A DNA stretch of 64,000 nucleotides from Muricea muricata (lineage: Eukaryota; Cnidaria; Anthozoa; Malacalcyonacea; Plexauridae), in NCBI GenBank assembly GCA_963855995.1, contig OY979716.1:40943818-41007817 (forward strand), read 5' to 3'. The notes under the pieces were generated by a model, which had not been told where the DNA came from, did not search any database, and worked only from the letters and a program-made list of their open reading frames with translations. Positions within the stretch are counted from its first letter, which is position 1, and every line of letters begins with the position of its first letter. Positions 52,801-62,881 of the stretch are shown piece after piece. Position numbers and translations under genes: made by a program.

Positions 52801-53366
52801 AAGTAAATGCCTTTCATCACCAGCAACGTGCTTCTGCGCCCTCTTTTGCCAAAAATGGTATGTCACAAGTTAGCCCATTGAGTCGTTACCCTTCAATGGT
52901 GACTTGTGGTATACCCCAGACGGGCTATGGTTATCATGTTCAAGCCACACCTTCCAGCGCAACTTTACCAGATGGAGTTTCCACGGCAGGAACCGTACAT
53001 AATTTGATAAATCCCCAACAGCTGGCTTCCGTGCCAAATTTCTATTTAAAGTGGGTTCAAGGAACTAGAGTGTCCCGGTGTTACGGATGCGACGGAATTA
53101 TTCAGAATCCACCCTTACACCGCCCCGATGACCTGATCGTTTTTTGCCGGGATATACGCGAATACAGGGACAGATTCTCTGGACAACTACAAAGAAGTGC
53201 GAGTGCACAAAATGTTCATTTTCACCTCCGGAATGAGTGTATTTTGATGAAATACCCTGGTTTCTCAGTGGAGTTTTTGAAAATCGGACCGGAATTCATC
53301 CCGTATCTCCAACAAGAACATTTGCGACATTTGGCAGTTAACTTTGGTTGGACGTTCCACTGTTAA
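49860..53366 (+). CDS. MULE-type transposase with SWIM and C-terminal zinc domain, three exons
   Basis: Exons 49,860-50,244 (ATG in GATGTTATGACACC), 50,456-51,540 and about 51,825-53,366, phases 1 and 0. The N-terminal module has HEDDLKCDDMGVWKHNGSPK. The DDE core has LGIDPTFNIF (Asp near 51,004), VGTDGEKALIDGF (Asp near 51,217), RCFLHFKDNIEREL, and an E-rich helix ETEEEFDSKLEGLKVSWEE. A SWIM-like finger CLSCDRTCINHATKVCEH lies near 52,417, followed by a basic stretch and a cysteine/histidine C-terminus (CYGCDGIIQNPP ... FHLRNEC). In-frame TAG codons at 50,605 and 52,680 interrupt otherwise conserved frames. The ATG is 12 nt after the TAA ending the linker, so one fused protein or two cistrons are both possible. 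It would cut and paste the element. Confidence 0.8.
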
Positions 53367-53937
53367 AGACGCAAAAGGCCCTTTCAAATGAAGCCAACCT
53401 AATGTTGGATGAAGATTTTAAGCAGGTTTAAATTGAAGCCAACATCATCCAACATGGTGTTCAAACGAGACCAACAGGAGATGATGTTGCACCAACAGGT
53501 TGCCCTCGTTTGAGCAGGTCTTAACGTTGAAACATTATTGATTTCAGATAATTTTCACTGAAAACTTCGGAACTTTGTTTCGAACTTCTCGATTCTGTTG
53601 CCAAGTTCCCAAAACTTGGTGACGAGTGCAATGTTAGGAACGAAGTTCGGAAGTATTTAGGAATGTTTTGTTAAAGAGTTTTGTTAAAGACTATTAGCAT
53701 TTTTACACAAGTGAATGTAAGAAATCCAATGTTGTGATTGGTGCAATTTGACGTGACATTCCTTTATATTCACCTACAGGTGAATATAACATTAAAACCA
53801 AGTTTACAAAATGGCGACTAGCCGCCGTTTTGTACAAATTACGGACAAAGAAATAAATGAAATTAAAATAACTTGTGTAAGAATACTAAAACAATCAATA
53901 TGATAAACACCTCGCCTTCGGAGAATAGTTAATTATT
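53367..53937. other. 3' region of the MULE, repeats only
   Basis: GAAGCCAACAT-type repeats (53,392-53,520) and a 24-bp palindrome near 53,770 (TATATTCACCTACAGGTGAA). No gene. Confidence 0.45.
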
Positions 53938-54242
53938 ATTACTCTCGATTTCAGTTCGCTTTTGAAAAATCACTTCGAATGTTCGTTTGTAAGTTCGGAA
54001 TGTTCGTTGCAAAGTTCCAAAGTTTGTTTTGAAGTTCGTTCCGACAATTTACGATGAGCCAGCTTTGCAAGTTCTGATTGGCTGCCATAATAAGTCAGCT
54101 AATCCAATTGCTCACTTTTCAATAATCGTAAATACGCGGAACGAACTTCAAAACAAACATTGGAACTTAGCAACGAACATTCTGAACTTACAAACGAACA
54201 TTCGAAGTGACTTTTTAAAACCAAACTGAAATCGAGAGTAAT
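53938..54242. mobile_element. Foldback MITE, ~305 bp, inside the MULE
   Basis: ATTACTCTCGATTTCAG... with CGAATGTTCGTTTGTAAGTT mirrored at 54,130-54,242; about 105-bp arms with mismatches. Confidence 0.85.
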
Positions 54243-54460
54243 CGTTAAAACGCTACAATTATAGCAACTTCACCGCCACCTCACATTTAAAAACGGTTAA
54301 CGCGGATGCTTGCAACGCTAGGAAATTGATATTAAAAAAATCTTAATTTGATCTGATGTAAACACTTATAACTATGTAAAACCATTTTTGGTAATTCCTA
54401 TCATAATTTTGCTTAGTTGCAGATTTTTGGCCGAATGGCTAGCCATCAAATCTTGAAGTG

Positions 54461-54630
54461 CGTTCCGGTTTTTAAAGATTCCGGCTTTTCTCGTTCCGGT
54501 TTTTAAAGATTCCGGCTTTTCTCGTTCCGGTTTTTAAAGATTCCGGCTTTTCTCGTTCCGGTTTTTCTCGTTCCCCGTTCCGTTCCTCGTTCCGTTCCCC
54601 GATTCCCCGTTCCGGCTTTTAAAGATAGCC
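54461..54630 (-). repeat. Right TIR with 31-bp satellite
   Basis: Reverse complement of the left terminal head with one extra 12-bp sub-unit, preceded by about three satellite units instead of six. Confidence 0.9.
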
Positions 54631-54640
54631 ATTTGTAAAT

Positions 54641-55179
54641 TCACCTACTATTATTAACACAACCTACATTTCATTCTATTATTTCGATGTTTGAGTTTGA
54701 ATAGAAATATGATTAGTATATGAAGCATTTGTTTGTTTGTCTATAGTTTGTCTTCTGCTGCTTTCTAAGCAGAAGAATACATTCTACTACAAAAATGTTT
54801 ATATGAATTTGTTGCCATATATACAGAGCTCTTATATGCTGTGTTGCTAATCACATATGCCATGATTTTTTGCACATGGTCAATCGCATTCATTAATTTA
54901 TACAATGTTAACTTTGGAATAAATAATTATACTCTAAATCTAAAAGTACATAGACTATTTTTGATATATTGCAACTGCTGTCTTCAGCTCCCAATTTAAT
55001 ACATCCCTTAATATAGTTGACATGGCAGACTGACAAACCCTATGATCATTTGCAAAAAATAATCACGATACCAGTCTAATTTAAGCATGCTAGTACACCA
55101 GCTAGAAATACAAATTAATTTCCATGCGAAATGTTAACATATATACAAAACAAATGGAGCTACCATATTATTTTTATAG
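54641..55179. other. Intron 1 remainder of the homeodomain-HMG gene
   Basis: AT-rich, no coding; ends in a TTTTTATAG acceptor. Confidence 0.45.
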
Positions 55180-55312
55180 AAATGGATAGGTAATGAGAAG
55201 CGTAAAAGAAAAGACTTAAATAGAACTGAAGAACCTGCTCCAAAAAGATCATGTTTATTAAAGCGTGGAACATCTGCCTATAATTTGTTTTGTTCATCGA
55301 TTTTAAACTCAG
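55180..55312 (+). CDS. Homeodomain-HMG protein, exon 2
   Basis: Acceptor TTATTTTTATAG, then KWIGNEKRKRKDLNRTEEP, which completes a homeodomain helix 3 and basic tail. KRSCLLKRGTSAYNLFCSS follows, the start of an HMG box (K-R-x-x-x-A-Y-N-L-F). The exon ends TCAG/GTACAG in phase 1. Phase 0 at its start matches exon 1 at 43,541. Confidence 0.65.
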
Positions 55313-55622
55313 GTACAGGTATATACTCAGCAAACAAGACTTAAATGTACATCTATGTATTAAAAGTTATAATTTTATAAAATACGAGAAAGCACTCTTT
55401 TAATCTTTGAGTCAAAATTTAAGAACATACAAGAAAGTAAGAGATTAAAAAATAATATTTCTGTGCAGTCTGCACCTATCTTGCCTCCTGTATTTACTAA
55501 AATGTTCCAAGGGTCTGCATAGCTGAGATATAACTGATATATTTGGAGTAAGTTTCTCTTTTTATTAATGCCTCAAATACAGAATTTGTAAATTGATATC
55601 AATTGGTTTTCTTGATTTGCAG

Positions 55623-55815
55623 ATGAGTGCAAGCAACTTTCCACAAATTCTGAAAGATTAAAGATGGCAGTAAGTAAGTGGAATTTGTTGTCTGCAGAAG
55701 ATCGGAAAATGTGGATTGAAAAGGCAGATGGACTAAGTGACCATGATGTCAGTGAACTGACTGAGAAACAAAAAACCAGCAAATTAGGAAAGTTAAAAAG
55801 CAACTGATTTCACAG
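55623..55815 (+). CDS. Homeodomain-HMG protein, exon 3
   Basis: Acceptor TTGATTTGCAG, then (phase 1) DECKQLSTNSERLKMAVSKW and NLLSAEDRKMWIEKADGL, the second half of an HMG-like box (W-x-x-L-S-x-E-D-R-K-x-W). After ELTEKQ a one-base slip in an A6 run moves the frame to QQIRKVKKQLISQ, which reaches a CACAG/GTATT donor. In the written frame it stops at SN near 55,807. Likely a homopolymer error or a recent lesion. Confidence 0.6.
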
Positions 55816-57235
55816 GTATTATCGCACATCAATTATGATTTAACAATTACAGTATATCAGGGTACATCAAATTAATATATTAATTATGGTTTTGTGGCAC
55901 TTCACTCAATGTAGAATATTAAATTCTGGTGCACAGGATTACTCTTCTGTGGAAATCATACACATGTACTTGGATATCCAAACAAGAACAGTTGAAAAAA
56001 TGCATCAACTGCAGGTCCCTCACCAGGAATTAAATCTACACCTAAGTGTGATGTTTATCTAAACACTAAGTTATGGAGGGTGGCTAGCAAGATCATTTGT
56101 AATTCATAAGTAGAAAAGGGTTGCTTATAAACATTTAGCTGTGGTTCATTGCTTGTCATAGAATCCAAAATACTGGTGTTAATGGAGACAGTTTTATTCT
56201 TAACTATTTCATTTTTGATATTTTGATAAGCTGGCAACTGGGCCGATACAAAACTTGATTATATGCAAAATTTGAAATCAAAATTGATCCACCCCTTAGA
56301 ACAACTAATAGAAACAGTATCAACAACAAAGTTTACCACTTTTTTCAATTGTAGTAAAACCCTACTACATGTACTATGAAATTCCCAAAATTTTTGATTT
56401 CAGATGATTCACAGCTAGCAACCACAGTTTCATTAATTTCAGCTATAAAAGCTTGTATAATTCTTGATCTCTGCCTGAGAATACACTAAAAACTCCTCAG
56501 TGGCACTCTCACATCTTTGTATCTAAAATGGGACAATTATTACCCGGCCCATATAACAACCCAATTTCACCCTATTAACATTTAGAGTATTTTCTTTATT
56601 TTATGCTAACTATAGCTTGGGTTTCTTGAAAGTCTGGGATGTGAAGCATCTGTTTTGTTCCTGGAGCCTGGAAATTCATACCTGCAGCAATATGGGACAA
56701 AAAATGGATTAAACTTTCTAATTGAAAATGAGAAAGTTGGTTTAATGTTTTCAAATTATTTAGGCAAGTTAGAGCAAATGTTGAACCTATCTTGTACATA
56801 TACAATACTGTATTTTTTCTCAATGTGTTTTTTAATTGTTTTTGGATATTGTTTTATATTTAAAATAGATTCTCCCAAAATGGCGAACTATAGAGTTTGT
56901 GATGTTGTGAAACTCTTCAATAAAAAATACAGTAAATTGAGTATTTTTACAGTATTTATTGGATTCTTCTTGAGGTATTAAATAAAAATTCTTAGTAATA
57001 ATTATGATGGTTTTTTATATACCTGAAAAAACAAAAAAAAAATAGACCTTGACTTCGAGAAAAATCCGCGGATTAGTAATATATCTACTTTTATAACATT
57101 GATAGCATTTGCAATTGCAATTTCTTGTTTTTCCAATTTCCACTCGTGTTGATATAACTGTATATGTATATGTAAGATGTTTTGTATTTGTAAAATTTCC
57201 AGGCTACAAAATACCCAAATAACAAATGCAATGAT
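55816..57235. other. Intronic or intergenic, no gene recognised
   Basis: AT-rich, short ORFs without recognisable domains. Near 57,135-57,160 a fragment of the TGTTGATATAACTGT MITE family. Confidence 0.45.
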
Positions 57236-57487
57236 ATTTGATTACATACTGCCATTTGCAAGCAACTGCGAACTGCGAACCTTTTATCATGTTTGTTTAC
57301 GTTTCAAACGTAAACATTTGCCGTTAAAACGTGCTAATTTAAACCTGTCAATCAAACAGTTTTTACTGCGAAACAAGCATGTTTGCAAGCCCCGCCTTCA
57401 ATGTTTCAAAAACGTAACGCAATGTTTTGTATCGGTTTGTCACTGTTTCGTGTTGGACTGTTGGTATTTAAATGACTTACTTTTGAA

Positions 57488-57790
57488 ATGTCGGTGCAAA
57501 TCAAAGTTCTATATGAGCCTAATTACGACCGCTGTAAGAAATCGACGATTTCGGAGAGAAGATTTAAAGAATTAAGTCTACAAAGCCTGTCTGGAATTGT
57601 AAGAGAGATAGTAGGGACATTTTATGAAGCAGCAAAAACGCTTCGAGTACAATATCGAGACGACGAGGGTACGTTTGTGACGGTCACAAATAAGCAAGAT
57701 ATACAAGATGCAATTAACTCTTGTCAACCGATACAGGTACCAAAGGGAGATATCACTATCATGCGTAAATTTAACTGCCCTCGAAATTGA
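57488..57790 (+). CDS. PB1-like domain exon
   Basis: MSVQIKVLYEPNYDRCKKST, RRFKELSLQSLSGIVREIV, LRVQYRDDEGTFVTVTNKQD and IQDAINSCQPI. The early Lys, the RRF strand and the acidic OPCA-like loop (YRDDEGTFVTVTNKQDIQDA) fit a PB1 interaction domain, which mediates head-to-tail protein pairing. A CAG/GTACCA donor at 57,736 may truncate the last 17 codons. Other exons of this gene were not linked in phase. Confidence 0.6.
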   Translation: MSVQIKVLYEPNYDRCKKSTISERRFKELSLQSLSGIVREIVGTFYEAAKTLRVQYRDDEGTFVTVTNKQDIQDAINSCQPIQVPKGDITIMRKFNCPRN

Positions 57791-58469
57791 GGGCAAAGAA
57801 ATACTCTCAATATCGCCAACTTCCTCCAGTCAGAGGAGGAATGAGGGTCTTCCCAGGATGCATTGCGCTCATTAATATTCAAAAATAGAATTTTTCATGG
57901 ACGCTTGGCAGAAAGTAGTTGAAATACATTGCGATTTTTGGCAACGAAGATCTTAATTTTTTGAAGGTATGTCTTGACACTTGATTTTTATAGTGAACAT
58001 ATTGCACTACTTTTTACTTGTTTTGTTTAAGAACTAATTTTGTGTTATGTAAATTAGCCATTGTATTCATGGCCTTTTCGGGTCAGTGTACACGCCACAA
58101 AAATAGCTTTGAAACAATGCAGAAGCTAATTCGGTTTTTTAAACAGAAAATAAAAAAAAAGCACGGCATCGAATTACGGATGCTCTATTCTTTCTTTTGA
58201 TACCTTAAAACACGAGATAGCTCCACAATAAATCGGTGTAATCGCGGTTTGAAAATGGGTTATTTTTGCTATTTTGTAATGCCGATGGCGGGGAAAGACC
58301 GCGTGGTAATCATTATGGCGCGAATAACACTTCTGTACATTGCCTCTATTATTTTTATAATATCTGCCTAATTCTTGTTACAATATCTCAGTTTAAACTT
58401 GAAGTCACTTACAAGATTCAATATGATGCTGTGTAACTGTATCGACTTTGAATTTTTATTTTATTATAG

Positions 58470-58680
58470 ATATCGTGTAGTTTGGAGTATAAAAATGGAA
58501 TCGGATAGTATCAGCAATGCTGCTGCCATTGCTGATAAAGAAAATGATATTGCTAAGCGTGTGCACACTTCTAAAGGTGATACACCAGGGAAACCTAAAA
58601 ATAAGGCACCAAGACTATCTCGTAAGAAGTATCCAAGATCTAGTTGGGCTTTGTTTCAGAGTCCTGGAAAATCACCAAAG
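58470..58680 (+). CDS. Basic Ser/Lys-rich exon, unknown
   Basis: Acceptor TTATTTTATTATAG and donor AAG/GTAAAA. It encodes MESDSISNAAAIADKENDI, then KPKNKAPRLSRKKYPRSS and SPGKSPK. Low-complexity, basic, probably nuclear; no domain recognised. It precedes the SANT-like exon. Confidence 0.4.
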
Positions 58681-58844
58681 GTAAAAACATAATAATACTC
58701 TAGTGCAACTGGGCAACTAAAGTGCAAGCATGTATTATTGAAAATGAGTTAAGGGGATTAGTACATATACTGTACCAATCTGGTACAAAGACATGTTCTA
58801 AATATTGTTGCTTTAATCATTTTACATTATTGTTTACATTGTAG

Positions 58845-59119
58845 TCTCCAACTAGTAAACAGTGAGATTAACTCCTACAACGTCTCCAGTGAAACTTCAT
58901 AGATGGACCTTTGAAAAAGATAAAGCATTTATTGAATTTATATCAATTGCAAAAACGGATCCAAAGTATGGAAAAAGTTCTTTCAAAGAATGGCCAGCAT
59001 TTAGTGAGAAGAACAGTTTCTGGGATGATGGTGCAAACCAACATTCTCCTGTCATGGACAGTGTGACAAAGAGCTATAATATATGCACAATTTCATTGGA
59101 CATTTGCATTACAATTTGA
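58845..59119 (+). pseudogene. Myb/SANT-like exon
   Basis: After a TACATTGTAG acceptor, SPTSK is followed by a one-base slip, then RLTPTTSPVKLHRWTFEKDK, AFIEFIS and SSFKEWPAFSEKNSFWDDGA. Spaced tryptophans (W-x18+-W-x9-W) suggest a Myb/SANT or trihelix-like DNA-binding fold. No clean donor after it. Confidence 0.4.
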
Positions 59120-59403
59120 CAGAAACATGCAGACGTGATTGTTTGTGGTAACAGCTGCATAATTCCATCCCAGTTTTGAATTGTACATGTAGAAAAATAC
59201 TTCACTTGAAGTGCATGCTTTAAATTTCATCACATGCTTATTTTTAGTGTGCAGTAGGTCAAAAAATAGTGGTATCAGTAAAATACTTTAGGCATCAGAT
59301 GGCACATGCAAACATTATGCATTCATGCAAATGATTACTATTTTAGAGGCGTACCAAGTATGTATTTTCTCTAGAATGTTTTAACACTTCTTGTAAAATT
59401 CAT

Positions 59404-59672
59404 AAATGATTAATAAGCTAATTACCCAATAAATGAACCATATTTATGTCACATGATATCTTTTTAAACCCCAATACAGGTCAACAATCTGATAAAGCTA
59501 TGTCCTAGTTAGTATTCTTAACCTTTGATACAGCTATATCCTAATTAGCATGCATTTATTGACAAAAATGTTCCTGATTAATATTCATATATTGGTTGCG
59601 CACGAAACAAATAATATTAAGCTAATGATATTTCACATCATTACCTATTGTTTCACATTCGTTACCTATTCG
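59404..59672 (+). repeat. Dispersed repeat, copy 2
   Basis: Same orientation as the copy at 42,359-42,663. Both share GATTAATAAGCTAATTACCC through TAATATTCATATATT and the CGCACGAAACAAA segment. Confidence 0.85.
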
Positions 59673-59748
59673 CGGCAGATCTGTATGGGGATTTACAATG
59701 GCTCGTGCTACGTGCTTGCCATTGTAAATCCCCATACAGATCTGCCGC
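59672..59748. repeat. Perfect 30-bp-arm hairpin
   Basis: GCGGCAGATCTGTATGGGGA + TTTACAATGG is exactly mirrored by its complement around a 17-nt loop. No mismatches. Confidence 0.95.
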
Positions 59749-61696
59749 TCGTATTTTATCTATTACATAAAGAGCAAAAGCATCACATATCCCATTATAC
59801 ACCATTCATGTGTACTGGTGGAATGATTGTAATGCAACACTTTGAAAATGTTTTAATGTCTTTGCATTTATTTAAAAAATATTTTATTAATATTAAATTC
59901 ATTGCCTTGTGGCTTCTAAATCAATTAGTACAGTAAATAATAAAAAATTTCCAACAATAATTACAGAATTAGGGTTTATTAGAATGGGAAGAACATTCAG
60001 TGCAAGTAAACCTGGTTCATGAAACAAATCCCACCATGAAGCAGTTCCCCACATACTTCACATGTTGCTTAATATGCTTATAAGTTTTTTGTAATAATCA
60101 TGATAGACATTAAATTGTTAATGTTTTGTTTGAACATTGTCAGCCCCCAAATTAAATATGAACTTGTCACATGTCATTGACTGATAAGAGTACCACATAA
60201 GTGGAAATTCTTGTTTGTCTTTCAAAGGTTACTTTATTCTTCCTGTTTATGGAAGAATTTTTTTATTATTTCTTCCTACATTTTTACATACAAATACAAA
60301 TAGACACACATGAGAGAGCAAAAGAAGGCAAGACAAGTAAATTTAATAATTTATCAGTCATGACTGGTGAACCTTTTATATCTATTTTGAGGCCTCAGGC
60401 CTGTGCATCACCATACAAATAATACAACCCTTGCAAATGGTTTATGCAGTCCACCATTGCATGATACTGGTAGTCAGTACTGGTACTTAGTGTTATTCAA
60501 TAGAGTGTCTGTAAATATTAATGTAAATGCACAAAAAAACCCAACTGTTGCTAGAGGTTCCTTATGTCTATAGTGCACCACATCCAATATTTTGTCATGT
60601 CCATACATGTTTAAAACTTCTTGATGTTCACCATATGTCCACATTGTCCTGATCTTCATACCAAACCAAATTCCTGCACATGATACCTTATCCAGTTGTT
60701 CCTTGTGTCCATACTATACATATCCACCACATCTCTGAAAAAACAAACAAGAAAAGTAGAATCTGTAGAAAAGTAGAATCGATTGTGGCATTAAGCACAT
60801 GCTCATTGTATACTGGCGAAACTAAAGAGTTCATTGCCAATAGGGCAAGTATTGCAGTTAATATAAATTTGATTAACTGGATACATCAGCATTAATGGTT
60901 TTAGTTAACCTATTCAGCATCAGCACTCTTTTCGACAAGTAAAATTTTCTGGTGTTAAACAATAAAATGGAGGGTGTATTGCTACAGTCAGTTGCCTGAC
61001 GTAAGTCAACTGGAGGAAGTACATTATCCAGTTTATCATCTTCAGTATCTGAGTATGTGATAAAATATCAAACTCCCACAAAATAATATTACTGAATAGT
61101 TTTTTACCTCCATCTCGCTGGTCATTAGGGTCAAAGAACTGCATATTAAATATTAAATAAAACATGTGTACAGTGGGTGTGCAATATATAAATATACAAT
61201 GACAATGTGAATACAAAGACCACTCAACTTCTCACACTAATATCTAGTTTCAATATAATATGCAACCCATCAGTACAATTGAACCTATAAAATTATTTAC
61301 CTTAAAAACATGACTAGAATGCACTACCAGTGTAGGACTATCGCAATCAACGAACATTTCGTCAATATTTACGCCGTTAACCATCGATCGGAAAAGGGCA
61401 ATCTACAGACGTTCAAACTATCCATGAGCTAACATGAACTTCACGATATTCGAGTTCAACACACGGTAATCCATCAGGAATCAAGACCAAAGGCTGTTTT
61501 GATACACAATGAACAAGTAAAAGCTTGTTTTCCACGAATGGTGCGAAAATGCGCCATTTTTTACACAGTGAAATAATTTTACTTGTGATATTCCACGAGT
61601 TGCGAATTCAGCGAAAGCCAACCGAGAAATGACGGCACATACCGAAAAATCGATAATATGTAATGAACCGCCCATCCGCGCGTTGCATTCTGGGAA
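59749..61696. other. No confident gene
   Basis: Should contain the remaining exons of the minus-strand transposase, but no DDE motifs are recognisable. Short ORFs only. Confidence 0.4.
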
Positions 61697-61705
61697 GATC
61701 CTCAC

Positions 61706-62063
61706 TCCTCCTCTGTCCTCCAGTATAGAATATATCTCCCTTAGTTGTATAGAGCCTTTACCAGTTTTTAATATTTCGATGAGCTCCAGATCTCCTTCTG
61801 AAAGCTTACTACAACGATCCCCTCCCTTACGACCACGTCCACAGTCAACTTGCGCTGTATCACAAAATATATTCCAAATTTTCGCAACTGTGCTCAAATT
61901 GACGCGATAGGTATATATCTGCTATGGATTTATACGTAACTGGTAAATAGCCATTTACAGGATTTCCACCAGAGGATAAGCAGTGATCAATGATAAGGCG
62001 CCTGAAGTCCCCATCTAATGATTTCCCTTGAGTGTATGTTCTCCCTTTTGCGTTAACATTCAT
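61706..62063 (-). pseudogene. HTH (paired-like) transposase N-terminal exon
   Basis: MNVNAKGRTYTQGKSLDGDF, RRLIIDHCLSSGGNPVNGYL and PVTYKSIADIYLS. Then, after a one-base slip near 61,905, VNLSTVAKIWNIF, GRKGGDRCSKLSEGDLELIE and LREIYSILEDRGG, ending at a GTGAGG donor. This is the helix-turn-helix part of the cnidarian DDE_3-type (Tc1-like) transposase family. The catalytic exons are not found, so the copy is probably defective. It starts just inside the right TIR. Confidence 0.65.
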
Positions 62064-62292
62064 TATTCGTCTAGCTGAACAGCGACAAACCGATACAAAA
62101 CATTGCATTACGTTTTTGAAACATTGAAGGCGGGGCTTGCAAACATGCTTGTTTCGCAGTAAAAACTGTTTGATTGGCAGGTTTAAATTAGCACGTTTTA
62201 ACGGCAAACGTCTACGTTTGAAACGTAAACAAACATGATAAAATGTTCGCAGTTCGCGGTTGCTTGCAAATGGTAGTATTTGATTTGATTAC

Positions 62293-62881
62293 GGTCAATT
62301 TCAGGTCACTTTTCAAAGCCCAGTTCCCATGTTTGTTTTGATTATTTGTAATTACATTACCAAATTTGGAATTTGCAAATCAACTTAACAAGTTGTATAC
62401 TAAAGTACTAATTGAAAAACCTAACCTAAACCTAAACTACCGAAGTACGAAATATACTGTAAACTCATAATTTGTAGTGTTTTAAAAATATAACAGGCAA
62501 ATTTGACGAATTATTTGATGATAAAACTGTTAAGAAATAACGTTTGATTCACTTGCTTTATTTGTAAAACACTGCCATTTTATAGTCAGTACTTCATTTT
62601 GGTACTTCAATACTCAATTCAGGACCAACGTATTTTGGCTTTGCACGTTCCCATGCAGTATGCCAAATTTGGTAATGTAATTAAGAATAATCAAGACAAG
62701 GTACCGTACTATGAATTTTTAATTTTTGTCTAATTTATGTGTCTCACGTCGTAAATGTGTGTGTAAATTAGCCGAATTGAAACAATTTTCGTGTGATCAC
62801 TTTGTTAGAGAAATGTTTTGAAAGGCCCATAAAACTATAAAGTAGACCAAATTCTGTACAAGTTCATTTGTGTTTTTTAAG
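62293..62881. other. No gene recognised
   Basis: AT-rich; ends in a T-rich acceptor before the next exon. Confidence 0.4.

Larger units (their letters stand above)
43764..54630 (+). mobile_element. Complete MULE-type DNA transposon with kinase-protease cargo, 10,867 bp
   Basis: Both ends begin GGCTATCTTTAAAAGCCGG and are identical for 43 bp, then continue after a 12-bp indel into a 31-bp satellite. The 10-bp direct repeat ATTTGTAAAT flanks it at 43,754-43,763 and 54,631-54,640, in the 8-10 bp range known for Mutator-like elements. Inside, on the plus strand, are a kinase/cysteine-protease ORF and a multi-exon transposase with MULE DDE motifs and a SWIM finger. Nested palindromic MITEs occur at 44,023, 45,262 and 53,938. 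It sits in intron 1 of the homeodomain-HMG gene. Confidence 0.88.
57246..62282. mobile_element. Second TIR transposon, ~5.04 kb, ~205-bp inverted repeats
   Basis: 57,246-57,450 is inverted at about 62,075-62,282 with roughly 95% identity (start ATACTGCCATTTGCAAGC). ATTTGATTAC flanks it at 57,236-57,245 and 62,283-62,292 if the right end keeps three extra bases (TTG); this duplication is probable rather than certain. It carries a PB1 exon (plus) just inside the left TIR and an HTH transposase exon (minus) just inside the right TIR, so each TIR supplies the upstream region of an inward gene. Confidence 0.75.
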
